Assembly (NCBI RefSeq): GCF_014839805.1
Contig: NC_051140.1
Coordinates: forward strand, 9,693,826-9,757,825
DNA length: 64,000 bases
Direction: 5' to 3'
Source: Manduca sexta
Lineage: Eukaryota > Arthropoda > Insecta > Lepidoptera > Sphingidae
Part shown: piece after piece, positions 1 to 12,224 of the stretch
How positions within the stretch are numbered: the stretch's first letter is position 1
Layout: every line of letters starts with the position of its first letter
Notes under the pieces: model-generated
Database searches by the model: none
Told to the model about the DNA's origin: nothing
The model's input: only the letters and a program-made list of their open reading frames with translations
Translations under genes and position numbers: made by a program

Positions 1-592
1 TCAATACATCTTCATATCTCAAGTTATTGAAAATTGAAAGCGGTAACGTATCGTGTTGCTGTTTCATGCAAAGAAACACATCTGTTTAAAACAAATAATA
101 GTATTTTATTTTAAGTCATGTACCATTAGGTTACGGTTCCGATACAAACTGCTATAAAACGTTTATGGGTGGCGTGTGTTGGTGGTCTTTATAGTATTAA
201 TACTAGAATTTCCAACAAATTTACGATTTAATGTTCAGCATGTGCTTCTAAGGAAACTATAGCAACTATAGAAACAATATCACTGTATTTTTTATATTTA
301 TTTCTGTTAAATTGTAAATATTAGTGTCTTAACAAGTTTAGGAAACTTTTCCTTATTGGATTTCAATTTTTTTTTACATTTGAAGTTTAGCCTGTTTCCT
401 AAAACAATTGTTGTACGTGCCTGTATTTTTTGTTAGAAAGCTATATTTCTATGCCGAAGATTATAAAGTTTATTTTATAATCATTTTATAAAAAAAAGAA
501 TATAAAATTTAGATTATAAATTTTACTTTAAACAAGTACATATACCCTGTTTAATTAATCTCGCTATCCATGTGCTAAAAATAGGAATTTTT
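1..592. other. AT-rich noncoding DNA
   Basis: I see no coding frame, repeat boundary or RNA gene here. The stretch is AT-rich, with homopolymer runs typical of an insect intron or intergenic region. Confidence 0.6.
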
Positions 593-738
593 TCGGGTAT
601 AGTACAATACCTCATAATTAGCATTAATTGTGAATACAGCGTAAGGGACAAATAAAGTTTTTAAAAAATAAGTTAAAACATATGTATATATCTGAATTTG
701 ATTTTTTCGTAACATACGCGGTATTGGACTATACCCGA
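593..738. mobile_element. Small inverted-repeat element (MITE candidate)
   Basis: TCGGGTATAGTACAATACC at 593-611 recurs inverted at 720-738 with one mismatch, about 108 bp apart. The 18/19 match is well beyond chance for this spacing and suggests a short non-autonomous DNA transposon or a foldback remnant. I cannot see a clear target-site duplication, so the true ends may lie outside these arms. There is no coding capacity. Confidence 0.45.
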
Positions 739-2390
739 TTTGGTCGTAATCCTACTACGTTAGTTAATGCGATTTGAGGGTAGTCATCGTTTGTAGATTG
801 GTCGGTGTGGTTGGCTTGTGTTTCGACAAATGTTATTTAAGCCAGCTTAAAACGCAACAAAGTAAATAAGTTACTGATAAATTATTTTCTAGTATTTACC
901 ACAGGTACTTTAAATTTGTTTGCAGTCAAATTTCTATATGAATGAATATCGAAGTATATCGTGATGAGATTAGAATAATTTTTGTTAGAATTTAGTTGCA
1001 CATGAAAGGATATTTTTTACATCATTGTTTATCCAATATACAGTGAACAATATATGTAATATAATAACCTATATGTATACGTAAGTACTATTAACACCGT
1101 TTTGATATAAAATTGTAAATTACATTTCTATATGTACGAATATATAATTATGCGACTAAATTACGTTAAAATAAATGCTAACCGCCTTTCATGTGAACTT
1201 AATCAAAAAATTCTGTAATGAAAACAGGAAAGGGAAAGAAAATTCACACGTTCCTTTCGTAGAATACAGCTTTTACTCCATTCAAATGTAGATTTGAGCC
1301 ATGGTTTCTGGGTCTACACATTTACTTATTGATCTGTCTAGCATGCGTGACCAAGTGGCATATAACTTTTTTAAAACTTTCGCTATATTTGATTAGTTTT
1401 GAAATATTTAATTTCATTAACTATGTGTTGTCTGCGAGATAACATTAGTATTACTTCGTTTGCTATAGATTGTAATATAATATTAACATAAGAATAAAAT
1501 GAGGTTCAGTTTTTCACCTTAAGTTCCATCTACAAATTGGTATAATTAAATGTTGTAGTGTGTGTCCTTAATATATAAGACATGTAATGTATAGTATTAA
1601 TTTAGTATTATGAGAGCAGTCGAATAAAGAGCCTGAAACCATCAACACGTCTCAACATATATTCATCCTCCATAACAATCTCTTATACTACATTTTTGAT
1701 CCGAATTAGAGCTATAATTTAACATGAGATCATGAGAAACATTAGTTATTCGTAACAATATACCTAAGTTAGAGAATAATGAAATCAATTTTTTGATAGC
1801 TAAGGTTTAATTATGTTTTTGGGGTAGCATCAATAACGGTCTGTATTCGATACAGATTCAATTATACCGCACGCGGCGGATAGTCAGTTTGTTTAAAACG
1901 TCAGTCGACGCATGATCGATGGCGTGCCCGTTTTTATGATATTTTGTTTATGTTACGACTATGATGAATTTTAAATTATTCACGCAAATCTAATGTTGAA
2001 CAGCTTGCACGAAATATTTTCAGAAATATCCGCGTAAACATTGGTTTACAGGAAACGTATACTGGGATGTACACAAATTGATCGACAATATTGAAATATT
2101 TTTTTAAATGCCCAATGTAGACGTGTGTTATGATTTTATGTGAGCGGTATCGTTAATTAATGAAAATGTGAATTAGACAGATGTGAAAGTAGTCATAAAC
2201 CCATTTTTCGATCTATATCATCGCCAATCACTTTCATCACGTTGCCTTCATTTTGATCAACTTGTTTTCCCAAATTATATAAATATATTGATAGATTTCT
2301 AGAAATATATGGATTGAACACAGGCTCTGTTAAGACCTCAACGAAGACCTCTCAATTGAAAAGTTTCCTAATAATTCTCGGCGTAAAGTT
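739..2390. other. AT-rich noncoding DNA
   Basis: No supported gene or repeat boundary. Short GC-richer words near 1865-1935 do not form an open frame with splice signals. Confidence 0.55.
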
Positions 2391-2495
2391 GACGTACCGG
2401 CGCGTCTTCGGACGCGGCTACGCGGGTAGCGGAAAAAGCAATTGCACTTAAACCTATGAGTTCTTTCATGCGATCCTTACAATGGTTTTTCTCAC

Positions 2496-2576
2496 CACCC
2501 GCGCTGCTATGCTGGCCGCTGCCCGCGCCGCCGCTCGTGGCCGTGCGGTTATCATGAAGTGACGTGACTTTGACGT
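2496..2576 (-). CDS. Candidate 27-codon exon, product unknown
   Basis: On the - strand an AG (2578-2577, context TAACCCAAG) is followed by 81 bp of GC-rich open frame ending at a GTGAGA donor (2495-2490). Both junctions are phase 1, so the exon would be a symmetric cassette of 27 codons. The peptide is rich in Ser, Gly, Thr and Asn (for example TATSGGAGSGQHSSAG), typical of a disordered linker. The frame stays open on both sides for about 97 codons in all. I do not recognise the protein, and the acceptor has only a modest pyrimidine tract. It could instead be a GC-rich regulatory patch, because two TGACGT motifs overlap it. Confidence 0.3.
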
Positions 2577-2578
2577 CT
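2560..2578 (+). promoter_or_regulatory. Two CRE-like TGACGT motifs
   Basis: TGACGTGA (2560-2567) and TGACGTCT (2571-2578) start 11 bp apart, about one helical turn. The CREB/ATF family binds TGACGTCA and half-sites. Whether they act as regulatory sites is inference, since they lie in a possible exon and no promoter is otherwise evident. Confidence 0.25.
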
Positions 2579-2669
2579 TGGGTTAGATTATGCGATAACG
2601 CAAAAGTATCGGATTTTTGGTATATAGAATAAAATTTTCCGTGATATACGCAAAATCTCATTTATGAAT

Positions 2670-5250
2670 CATTGAGAATAGTCGCATCACCAACATTCTC
2701 GTATTCTGGCGCTTGTATAGATTTCATTGCGGATTTAGAAGTGAGCTTGATCGCGAGATCTTACAGAATATTACAGCTGATGTCATTGTTATCTAGCAAT
2801 TCTGTTTAGTTGAAGAATGGTTCATATTAGTTGCTTTTGACCCTGTAGTTATTGATGATGTTCTGACAGATGTATCAGTACACATAGTTATGTTATACTT
2901 ATAACGTTTAATTTAATTGCAATGCTAATACGAACAAAATTGTACCATGGCATTGCATTAAGGAATATTATAATATTTTTCCATGATTTTACTTTTCTAG
3001 GAATATTTAGAATTATCATTCGAAAAAATAATTTATTCTAAGGAGCTTAGTAAATAATTTAATAATTACACGTCACGTAAGGAAACTTCATTTTTTATAC
3101 TTTCCGACGGAAAAGAGGGATGTCATAAGTTAAACGTGCGTCCGAATAGACCGATTTTGAAGCGGCTATTTTTTGTTTGAAACCTGATGTGATCGAAATG
3201 GTTCTTAGCTAAAATTTAAGAAGATCTATTCAGGCGTTTAAATATCATCCAATTTATTTGATATTTGATTTACTTTAATTATTCCTTTTGTATTTGCAAC
3301 ACACTATGGTAACCTTGTGCTGATGCAGCATCAAGTAGTCTGCGGGATACCTAATTCCTCTGCAACTTACTGCAGATGTATGTTTGAGCTCATAAGAATA
3401 GTTTTAATGATAAATTGTTAGATAGATAATGATTAAGGACTTTTGTGGAAAAAATACCTAGTAATATTTAAACCCAAGGGTTTCGCGCCGTGGGACCGAA
3501 CCCGGACCGGAGAGGTGATAACACTACTTTAGAGGTAACACAACGCGAGGGCGCTTGCGTTAAAATATTAATACGTACTCATAATAAAGTTGTTATATAA
3601 ATAAACTAATTAACAAAGAGCACCTATTTGTACGTCGGTAATGAACATAATACCTATTTGCAATTATTAAGTTTCGTCCAAAAGCACTCCATTTGATCCC
3701 AAGTTTTACTCTCTAGTCTCTATTACTTTCTTTCTACAAAGAGTTGATTTGATGTTTCATTAGAGCAAACAACATTTGATGTGTATTGTTGAGTTAATAA
3801 GAATACATACTAGTGCATTCACATCTGATTTGATATCTTATTTAGTTACCTTTCGCAGAACTCATTTATTGTATTATCGTAACTCTACCGAAGATACGAA
3901 ACGTTCTATTAACCTACATTTCCACAAAATGTGTATTATATGTAGTTGTGTACGGGGATTACTACACACTCTGTTATAGAAGATTGAAGCGGCTTTATAC
4001 ATAATAGAGTTGTGATTTAATGATTTTGCTTTCCTTACTGAAAATGCATATTAAGGCTGCCACATACATTGCATTATTACAATCTATTTTATTATTATAC
4101 TTCGGTTACCTTTCTATAGAAACCTTTCACAATATTTTTTAATTTTTGAATTGACTTGCTTCGTCAATGTATCAACTTAACGGAAACTTCAGATAACGTG
4201 TTATATATTTATCTGTAACTTATGGTTCTACTGAGACTCACAAAATCATATTGTAGGATAAGAGACAAGTTTTGTGGAAAAACTTTGAGGAAAACATATG
4301 TCTTTATTTCCATTATATGAACATATCAGGAGACATCCTGGGATGTTTATTTAAATATATAATTTAACGCCTTACGGCTGTAGCGTTAAATATAGTAATA
4401 AATGAATGAAAAAAGAATAATAAATTAGAGTAAAATATTTAGAAGACAAACTCCTTTGTGTTAAATTGTTTGTTTTGTTTCACAACTAGAACCAAACTTA
4501 AACGGGACGCAATAAAAGGACAACAAATTGCAGTAAAATGCTACAATTTAATGAAATCACAGCCCAGATAGCCGCAAAGTTTGCACATTGATTCAGTGTT
4601 TCTGCTTTGCAATAATTAATGCAGCGGCGATAATGGAGTTTGCACGACATCAAAATACTGAATGAATGAGACAACTTCTACACTTTTTTTAATTATATTT
4701 TCTTCATAGTAATAGATAAGTGGGCCTCTAAATTTGATAAAAAGTAAGTAAGAAGTGGTAAAGCGCCGCGACGTTATTGAAAGAATAAAAAAAGAATAAC
4801 GATTTATAACTCACAGTTACAACACAAAATGAACAATTAAAATGGTTGAGTCGTGGCTCTACAACGGTGGCATCGCCGTCTGTCCGGAACATTCATGACG
4901 GCAAATATAACTTCCCACTGAATAGTTCCATTATACTATTTAAAAAAAATCTTGACCAATTCACAGCTATCTGATAGATACTCACGTAGTCCAGTGTAAA
5001 AATAAGTGTGATCTTAAATGCCATGTCATGAAATTGTACTCAGAATAATAAATGAAGCTAGTTGTAAATATTATTCTAAAAATAGTAACCCAGATATTTT
5101 AAAATATTTTACGACCGAGTAATATTTTTTAGCAAAGCATTCATATAGTAAGGCTTGGCTCTACCATATCGTAACAATTTAAAAGGGAAAAGAGTTATAA
5201 ACACACAAATCTTTTTGTTTTTTTAATTTTAAATCTATGATATCAACAGT
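2670..5250. other. AT-rich noncoding DNA
   Basis: No supported gene. A GC-richer patch around 3480-3560 (GGGACCGAACCCGGACCGG) could be the decayed remnant of a tRNA-headed repeat but lacks a recognisable pair of A and B boxes. Confidence 0.5.
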
Positions 5251-5263
5251 TTTCGTATTGTAT

Positions 5264-5284
5264 CAAATCAAATCAAATCAATTT
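5264..5284 (+). repeat. Short (AAATC)n tandem repeat
   Basis: Three to four tandem AAATC units followed by AATTTATTTTG. This kind of simple tail is common beside old non-LTR retrotransposon ends in insects, but I see no element body attached. Confidence 0.5.
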
Positions 5285-5564
5285 ATTTTGTAGAACAAAA
5301 ATAGTTTATACTAGGTAAAAACGCCATCTAACGTATGAACTAGTAAACAGAATGTTGCTTTCCTAGTGGCCCTGGTCGAGTTTTATTTATTTTCAGGCTA
5401 CTATTCGAGAGGGCGCTGTTAGCTGAAAGATGAGTCTGTTTTATGAACATAATTTCAGGTGCTGGTTGTTAGATGCCGCTGATAAAATCAGTTTGCAGAA
5501 AACAACATACTTTTTATGTACTTTTCTATTAAATGTGGTGTATTTGAAGTTACTTTATTATACA

Positions 5565-6247
5565 CTAGCTTCCGTCCGCAGCTTCGCCCGCGTGGATTTC
5601 GGACTTCAAAAATGGAGGAGGTGCTCAATTTGTTGGGATGTTTTTTTAATATATGGTGGTATGCAGGTGGTCCGATTGTCCGGTCAGGGTCTGATGATGG
5701 GATCCTGGTGAAATCGAAGGAAGCATATAGCATGATTCAGTATTCACGCGTGATGGCTTATTATTAGCGTAGTTCACGTATAACTTTGATGTTTCTATAC
5801 CGATTTCTATGATTCTCTTTTATGGAATATTTAATACTGTAAACTTTTTTAATTAGGTATGACTGAGAGTGTTATAAACGTAAGATTAGACAAATATAAT
5901 GAGAAAGCTTCGAACTGCTAAGCTATCGGGAGTTACACGTGTTATTGTGAGTTAACCATAAAAGATAGACATATGCTGTCGTGGGATATTTTTTTTATAA
6001 TTTTAAGTAGAACATTTCCATCATACATGATTCCTATGTAGCTTTAACCATTAAGGTTGCACACGCGACGGAAGCTTAAAAAATGGAGTAACTTCTCCCG
6101 TTTTCCCAACATTTCCCTTCACTGCTCTGCTCCTATTAATTGTAGCGTGATGAAAACATATACTATAACCAGCTCAGGAGTATGAAAAATAATTGTACCA
6201 AGTTTCGTTAAAATCCGTCGAGTAGTTTTTGTTTCTATAACGGTTAT

Positions 6248-6308
<61 letters not shown>

Positions 6309-6427
6309 AATTTTACTAATTGCATTTTTGGCATCAGTAACGATCCCTAATCACCCCCTGATAGTTATTTTGGAAATATATTTCATGTACAGAATTGACC
6401 TCTCTACAGATTTATTATAAGTATAGA
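5565..6427 (-). mobile_element. Non-autonomous Helitron, 863 bp
   Basis: Read on the - strand it starts TCTATACTTATAATAAATC (right edge 6427) and ends GCGGACGGAAGCTAG (left edge 5565), inserted between A and T as Helitrons do. A small stem (CGCGG-gcgaag-CTGCG) lies just before the CTAG end. It has the same outer sequence as the 499-bp copy at 52649-53147 but carries about 319 bp more (about 5723-6041) and a long CAGA tandem array. It encodes no RepHel protein, so it would depend on enzymes supplied in trans. The open frames inside it are repeat-derived. Confidence 0.8.
6249..6306 (+). repeat. (CAGA)n microsatellite, about 14 units
   Basis: A pure tetranucleotide array inside the Helitron. 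The sister copy near 52768-52781 has only about three units, so the array expanded after the copies separated or differs between subfamilies. Translated on the - strand it gives a meaningless CLSV repeat. Confidence 0.95.
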
Positions 6428-6640
6428 TTAGCTTTTACTCGACGCTTCTACCGCATGTAATCTTTTCGAAAATAATTCCCCCTATATATTTTTCCGGGGT
6501 AAAAGGTAGCCGATATCCTTTCCAGGGCTACTTACTCAATACTAATTTTCTTAAAAATCCAGTTTGAGTTTATCGCTTCCAGACAGGCAGACATGACGGG
6601 GATTTTGTATAATATGTAAGTGTATAGAGACACTTAGTAT
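6428..6640. repeat. Degenerate interspersed-repeat fragment
   Basis: Phrases such as CCGGGGTAAAAGGTAGCC followed by CAGACAGGCAGACATGACGG match the body layout of lepidopteran Helitron-type repeats, which carry a 'gggtaaaagtagcc' phrase and a terminal 'acagacagac' phrase. No clean ends are visible. Confidence 0.45.
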
Positions 6641-8518
6641 TAATAATTGATAGTAGGCAAATAATTTATGGTGCGAGAGCAACTCTGTAGAGATTTTTGT
6701 CTATAGCATGGCTAGACATAAACGCAAACCATTATACAAACATAATACCAGTATATTAAACAAAACAATTATCAAATTATCTCTTGTTACGTTTTGTACG
6801 AGATTTTCGGAAGTTCGTAGTAATATATTATCTTCCATCATTTTCTCATCCTTTTTTCTTTATTTAGTGCCGACACCGCGTTCACCTTTTTATAATTGTG
6901 GGTATCTGTCGTTGTAGAAGATCATGTGATGTTACACGATCTAATCCACCTCCTTTTTAATCGGCTTATGCAATGTAAAGAAAATTTTATGTGATTAGTC
7001 GCGTTTACCTAATTACTAGTTTCTATTTCAAGTTTTAAGTACCTCAAAATAACTCGGTTATAATATTAAAATCATTTTTATTAAACGCATTTTGGTGTGA
7101 TAAAATTTTTTTATTTTAATTCCCGACGGTTCGAAAGTTCTGTAGCCTTCATGGTCACGGGGTGAATCAAGCTCTTGATCGTCCAAAAACAAAATTTTAT
7201 AATATTATCTGCTATCTATAAAATCCGTCAAGTATTATTCCATTATTTCAATGTTAAAGATTCGTGTAAATATAAGAAATCGTTACGATCATAATAACTA
7301 TTCAATTTCTTACGAAAATCCAACTTTAGATATTTATTAATTCATATCAAAGAAAGGCTTAAATTATAATAATTATTTCAGACGCCACGTCGCATATTTC
7401 GGCGTGTTCATTAATCTTTCGCGCCACCACATTTTATATTCAGCTATTTTGGTCCACTTGACTAACCGCCTTATTAAAGGCGTTTGAAAGTTGATTTAAC
7501 ACTATTGTTACACTATTTGTATGTGGTTTAATGAAGTGGATATATATTTTTTTAGGTAAAATTTTGTAATGAGCTACCATTTTATTGTCACCGTGATTCC
7601 TATATTAATCTCGACGAGTTTAATTATTTACCTTAATATAATATTTATAATTGTACTACATTTCAGCATCCTATTGATCTTTAAAAATATCAAAATGACT
7701 AAAGAGTGATGGGCAGAACGATACACGGACACGAGGGAATTATATTATAGTTTTTCTTCGGAACTGTGGCCATGAATACATCCTCTACACATTATTTTTC
7801 ACAGTTTTATACTACTTTAAAGTGTTGAGATCATATTTTCATATCATTCATCTTAATTTTTTTAACGTGTTACATATATTTGCCTATTTAAAATAAATAC
7901 TAATAATTATATAATAAACCATAATATACTTATCGTAGTGCATTGCGCTCTACTTGCATGTTGCGTCTATTAACTACAGATGATTTAATATTCTTACAAC
8001 CATATATCGTTATGTAACTGTTTATTTGCGCTTTCTCTCCGTATGAGCTCAAAGTAAATAAAATTAATGTTAAAAGTTATTTTTTACCTGGTGTCGTCCC
8101 TCTCTAAAATATGTAGGTGGGCGTAACACTTTTTACACGCATGGAACAGAAACTATTTGGCGTAGTTTTTACGACCCGCTGCTTGCCTAGCGTCAACCCC
8201 TCTGGGAGATGATGAAAAGATGGCGAAATGTTACGAGAAAATAAATCCAATATTACTAATATAACACCGTCGAATATTATAGTTGATAGTCTTTATGAGG
8301 GTCAATTATACTAATAAATTCAGGATCAATTAATAATGTTGCTGTACAATATGTTATGAATTAGTTTATTAGCTCAATTATTTAGTTAATTTGAAGTAGT
8401 TGGGAACTTTAGTTCGCGTTATGTACAAGCTTTCCACGCATTACTCGACGCGTGTTTATTAACTGCTATTGCGGACATGACAAATGAGATTAAAGTGTGT
8501 ATTTTGTGCGTGAGTTAT
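6641..8518. other. AT-rich noncoding DNA
   Basis: No supported gene, RNA or bounded repeat. The short open frame beginning near 6708 has no splice or composition support. Confidence 0.5.
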
Positions 8519-8524
8519 TATATG

Positions 8525-8812
8525 AATCCTTCCTAGCCGAATTTCGGTCACGGCGGCAAATCTCAACGGACCTGGTATGCAGGAGAGATAGTGCACAAGT
8601 GTATGCGCAATACACAGGTGTACTCTCTGTTTCTTCAGCCTCATAGTCCGGTGGGACTGCAATCCGACATGACCGGAGACGGATCAGGCGCAGGACCAAC
8701 GGCTGTACGTGTTTTTCGAAGTTGGGGGCCATAGGTATAGCACCACCAATTTCCTGACTCCAAGCTACGACAGAGTAATTTTTAATTTGAAAAAACTCAG
8801 CCACAACTATTT
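8525..8812 (-). repeat. Lepidopteran interspersed repeat fragment
   Basis: The phrases CCTAGCCGAATTTCGGTCAC, GTGCACAAGTGTATGCGC and CAGGCGCAGGACCAACGGCT are, from memory, hallmarks of a very widespread lepidopteran interspersed repeat of non-LTR or SINE type. The - strand frame of about 100 codons through it is probably repeat-derived. Class and orientation are not certain from sequence alone. Confidence 0.55.
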
Positions 8813-9030
8813 TTAAATAGATAAAAGAGTTTATGTATTGGATTGTGACGACTTATTATCAAGCGGATTATTAGGATTACTCAGTTTAAAAATATATGTT
8901 ATTCGTGGCGTGCAAGGTAGATAAATGCTTTGGAAATTCAGTATTACGTACAGCGTATTAAGTTCACTGATTTATTATGAGAGATTTAAGTATTTTCTGA
9001 AAATTAGTAGTTCAGAGTAGTTTTAGATAT

Positions 9031-9366
9031 CTATATTTATTTCATCATCATCATCAGCTCTGTATTATATACTGTCCCATTGCTGGGCACGGGCTTCTTC
9101 TACTACTGAGACGGATTAGGCCTTAGTCCACCACCCTAGCCTAATGCGGATTGCTAGATTTCACATACCCTCAAGATTCCTATAGAGGAACTTCACAGGT
9201 ATGCTGGTTTCCTCATGATGTTTTCCTTCACCGTAAAGCAAGCGATAATTCACAAAGATTACACACATATTTATTTTAGAAAACTCAGAGGTGTGTGCCC
9301 TTGGGATTTGAACCTGCGGACATTCGTCTTGGCAGTCCGTTCCACACCCAACTAGGCCATCGCTGC
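9031..9366 (-). mobile_element. tRNA-headed SINE, copy 1
   Basis: Read on the - strand it has a tRNA-like head with an A-box region (GCCTAGTTGG) and a B box (GGTTCAAATCCC), then a conserved body and a simple ATGATG tail. It is flanked by TTAGATAT at 9023-9030 and 9367-9374, a perfect 8-bp target duplication. The same family occurs at 29544-29871 and 60515-60863. The layout is like the lepidopteran Metulj-type SINEs, but the family name is inferred. It makes no protein and would be mobilised by a LINE. Confidence 0.85.
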
Positions 9367-9374
9367 TTAGATAT

Positions 9375-10008
9375 TATTTTTATTCGTTTAATAAAAAATC
9401 GTTTTTTAAAAAATCACTTATATGAAGCTACATTAATCCCGAGTGCGATAAACTACTTTTTAAGAAAAAAGTTTTAGAAAAAACTTATTCACTCGGACGG
9501 AGCCGCGGACAAAAGATTATACTTTATAATTTTCACAGACAACATTTTTCTACATTAGAAAAACCACATAAATAAATTTACGGGTCTAGAAAAGATATTA
9601 GATCATTAATATTGGATAAACATTGGTATGTGTTACAAATTTTTATTAGTGTAGGACATATGAAACTAAATAAAGGTAAGCTAATTCATCGATAAAAGCT
9701 AGAATCATTCCTTTAGCTAATTACGCACCCATTATATTTATTTATCACAACTTCCGAAGCAGACCCTTCCATTAACAAAGTAAACAATATGAAAGTCATT
9801 AATAACGATACCTTTACCAGTCAATCCCTCTATTCGGGCGTAAAGTACATTCGATATTTTCAGCAACCTTCAAACATATAAAGGAATTCCATGCGTATTT
9901 AAACATGAATTAGTTATGCTTGGTGTCCTGTGGCCGGCTAATGTTTGAAATATCGACTTTGCACGCTTCTATTTTAAGCACGTGAAAAGTAGAAAGGGTG
10001 GGGAAGGT
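9375..10008. other. AT-rich noncoding DNA with a Helitron-end remnant
   Basis: ACGGAGCCGCGGACAAAAG near 9496-9514 resembles a decayed Helitron 3' end. Otherwise nothing is recognisable. Confidence 0.4.
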
Positions 10009-10160
10009 CTTGGGGTGGCAGGGGCTGAAGGGGGTCGTCGGCATTCAACAGGCGAGCGGTCGATACGGGCGGCGCCGCGGCGCAACGGCCAACGCCACGG
10101 CTTACCTACAGGCTACACTACAAGTACACCAACGAGCCGCGATCTTACTTCTCACCTAAG
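10009..10160. other. GC-rich exon-like island, strand uncertain
   Basis: A sharp GC-rich patch (for example GGGCGGCGCCGCGGCGC) in an AT-rich background. Several + strand frames are open through it, one giving a basic Arg-rich peptide, but no good + strand donor follows. On the - strand a CTGTAG|GTAAGC donor is present near 10110, which would suit a noncoding first exon. I cannot decide between an exon, a promoter or a conserved regulatory patch. Confidence 0.3.
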
Positions 10161-12224
10161 ACTACAACACTAGTTTTACAGGAATATCTGCTTGCTCGAA
10201 CGGTAGGAAAAACTATTGTGAAGTATACGAATAAATAAGAAAAATACATTAGTAATTTATCTATAATTCTTAACATATATTACAGTAGATTCTTTGATAA
10301 GTACAGAATTAAAAAACCAAAATATTACAATTGTTATACGTCTCTATAGGTACCTAATAGGTAATATGGATATATCGTGATGATGCAAACAAATAAAAAA
10401 ATAAATGTTACTAAAAATATTTTATCTTTGAGTAATTACGTTGTGATATAAGTATTTCATGCAGATACATAATTATATTTACCAATATGTCATTAGAGGA
10501 AGTCTTTTTTTATAAAAAAATAATTCAATTAAACAAACCATTGATCCTACTTAAGTTTGAAGCAGTCATTCGTCTGAAAGACCAAAGGTTTTTACAAATG
10601 AAAAGTTTCTTTTTAACATTACGAGCGTAAAATATTCGATTGGAAAATATACGGGAGGGGAATACGTAATTAATTAGATTCCTTGAATTTTTATTGAAGT
10701 GTATTGGAACTACTCGTGCATATTGTAAAATGTAGCATAACTTGTATTAGATGGCTACTGTAAAGTAAAGTTGGCAATGCTAAAGTTGCCAGATTCCTGC
10801 TTAGATTGTGCCGAGTCATATCGCAGCGGAACTTATCTTACCTTTGTAAAAGCCGCACCTTGTTCACTTGAGGCGCGTAAATATAGCGCTTGTATTTTTA
10901 TGAGACTGAGATTATCCATTGAATTCTCATCATACTAATAAAAGATGCGCGAAAGATTGCCAATATGTTTCAATGTTAGATTTTGGGTGTTGATTGGAAA
11001 GAAATATATGTACATGCCTTTCTAAAATCCGTAACGCTAATGAAAAACAAAAAAAGAATTTATGGGAATAACATATCCTAGCAATAGACTCAACGATATT
11101 CCATTAGTTATCGTCAAGATTGATTGGCCGAATTTTAAATTCCAATACACTATTTATATCTGATTCTATAAAAAAGTATTGTTACTAAATGGTTAAAGGT
11201 AAAACGAATCCGATTAAATAAAAAGTAAAACAACAGTAAAATTATTCCTATCTAATATCATTATGATGTCTATAGTTTAGACATAGTATCCTGTTGTATT
11301 AACGTAGGAACATATATATGCTTAATATTATATATGTTCCGATTGAAGTATTTTACCCTTTTTGTACTATTCAAAATAAAATTTGCACCACAGGTAACCA
11401 CTATTCGGAGGGATAGATTAAATTATTTGATAGTAAAATATCGTAACTATATTTCTTCTTTACCTCCATCGGCCCGCGTTATAAAATTTACCGATAAAAT
11501 GTACATAAAATGTGAAATGTAAGTATGCGTCCAATAATGTATGAATTATAGCCTTACTCGACTTCCATTTAATTTTTGTGATTTATAGTCAAACAGAAAG
11601 CAAATTGAGTTTCAGTATTGTTGCCAAATTTATAAAAAAATCACGCGAAGTAAGCAGGCAAATCATTATTCGAATATTCACGGGATTGTCTCGTATATCG
11701 ACGGAGTACTGAATTTTAATGAGACAGTACTGAGCATGTTTTCGTGTGAGAAACTTTATTTCAGTATGTATGGTGAATTTTGCTTGAAGAATAAGTTATT
11801 GTGCCTTATGTAAGTAAAGAGCTGTACTCTGTAAATCCGGAGACATACGCGGTACTCGTGAATGCTGCGAAGCGTATGAAACAGATACGTATCCCGTCAG
11901 GCAGATGTTTCCGTTTGAAAAGGTACTAGGACGATCAATACCGCCTGCATGTACGCACACCAAATGTGAAACTTTGTCGTACACATATATTACCAAACAG
12001 GTGCCGTCATCTCGCTAATACGAGTTGGTGTTTTGAACTAAACGCGCCGCCTCTGAGTATTTACTCGTGAGTATTACAAATTGTACAAAATCTGTTGTTT
12101 AGAAGGGGAAGTTTAGTTGTTTTTATGATTGAATGATCGTCAATTATTAACACGTTTAACGTGTATTGGGGTGTGTGTGTCCCTTAATAGGGGAAAAGTA
12201 TATCGTCCCGTGCCCCACAATATA
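10161..12224. other. AT-rich noncoding DNA
   Basis: No gene or bounded element. It contains one hairpin (GGAACATATATA at 11307-11318, inverted at 11329-11340). Confidence 0.5.

Noticed and set aside
5430..5767. Three overlapping frames of 81-93 codons
   Set aside because: They run into the Helitron 3' end and share its sequence with the copy at 52649-53147.
6119..6334. 71-codon - strand frame with CLSV repeats
   Set aside because: It is the translation of the CAGA microsatellite and Helitron sequence.
8490..8804. 104-codon - strand frame as a gene
   Set aside because: The sequence matches a widespread lepidopteran interspersed repeat.
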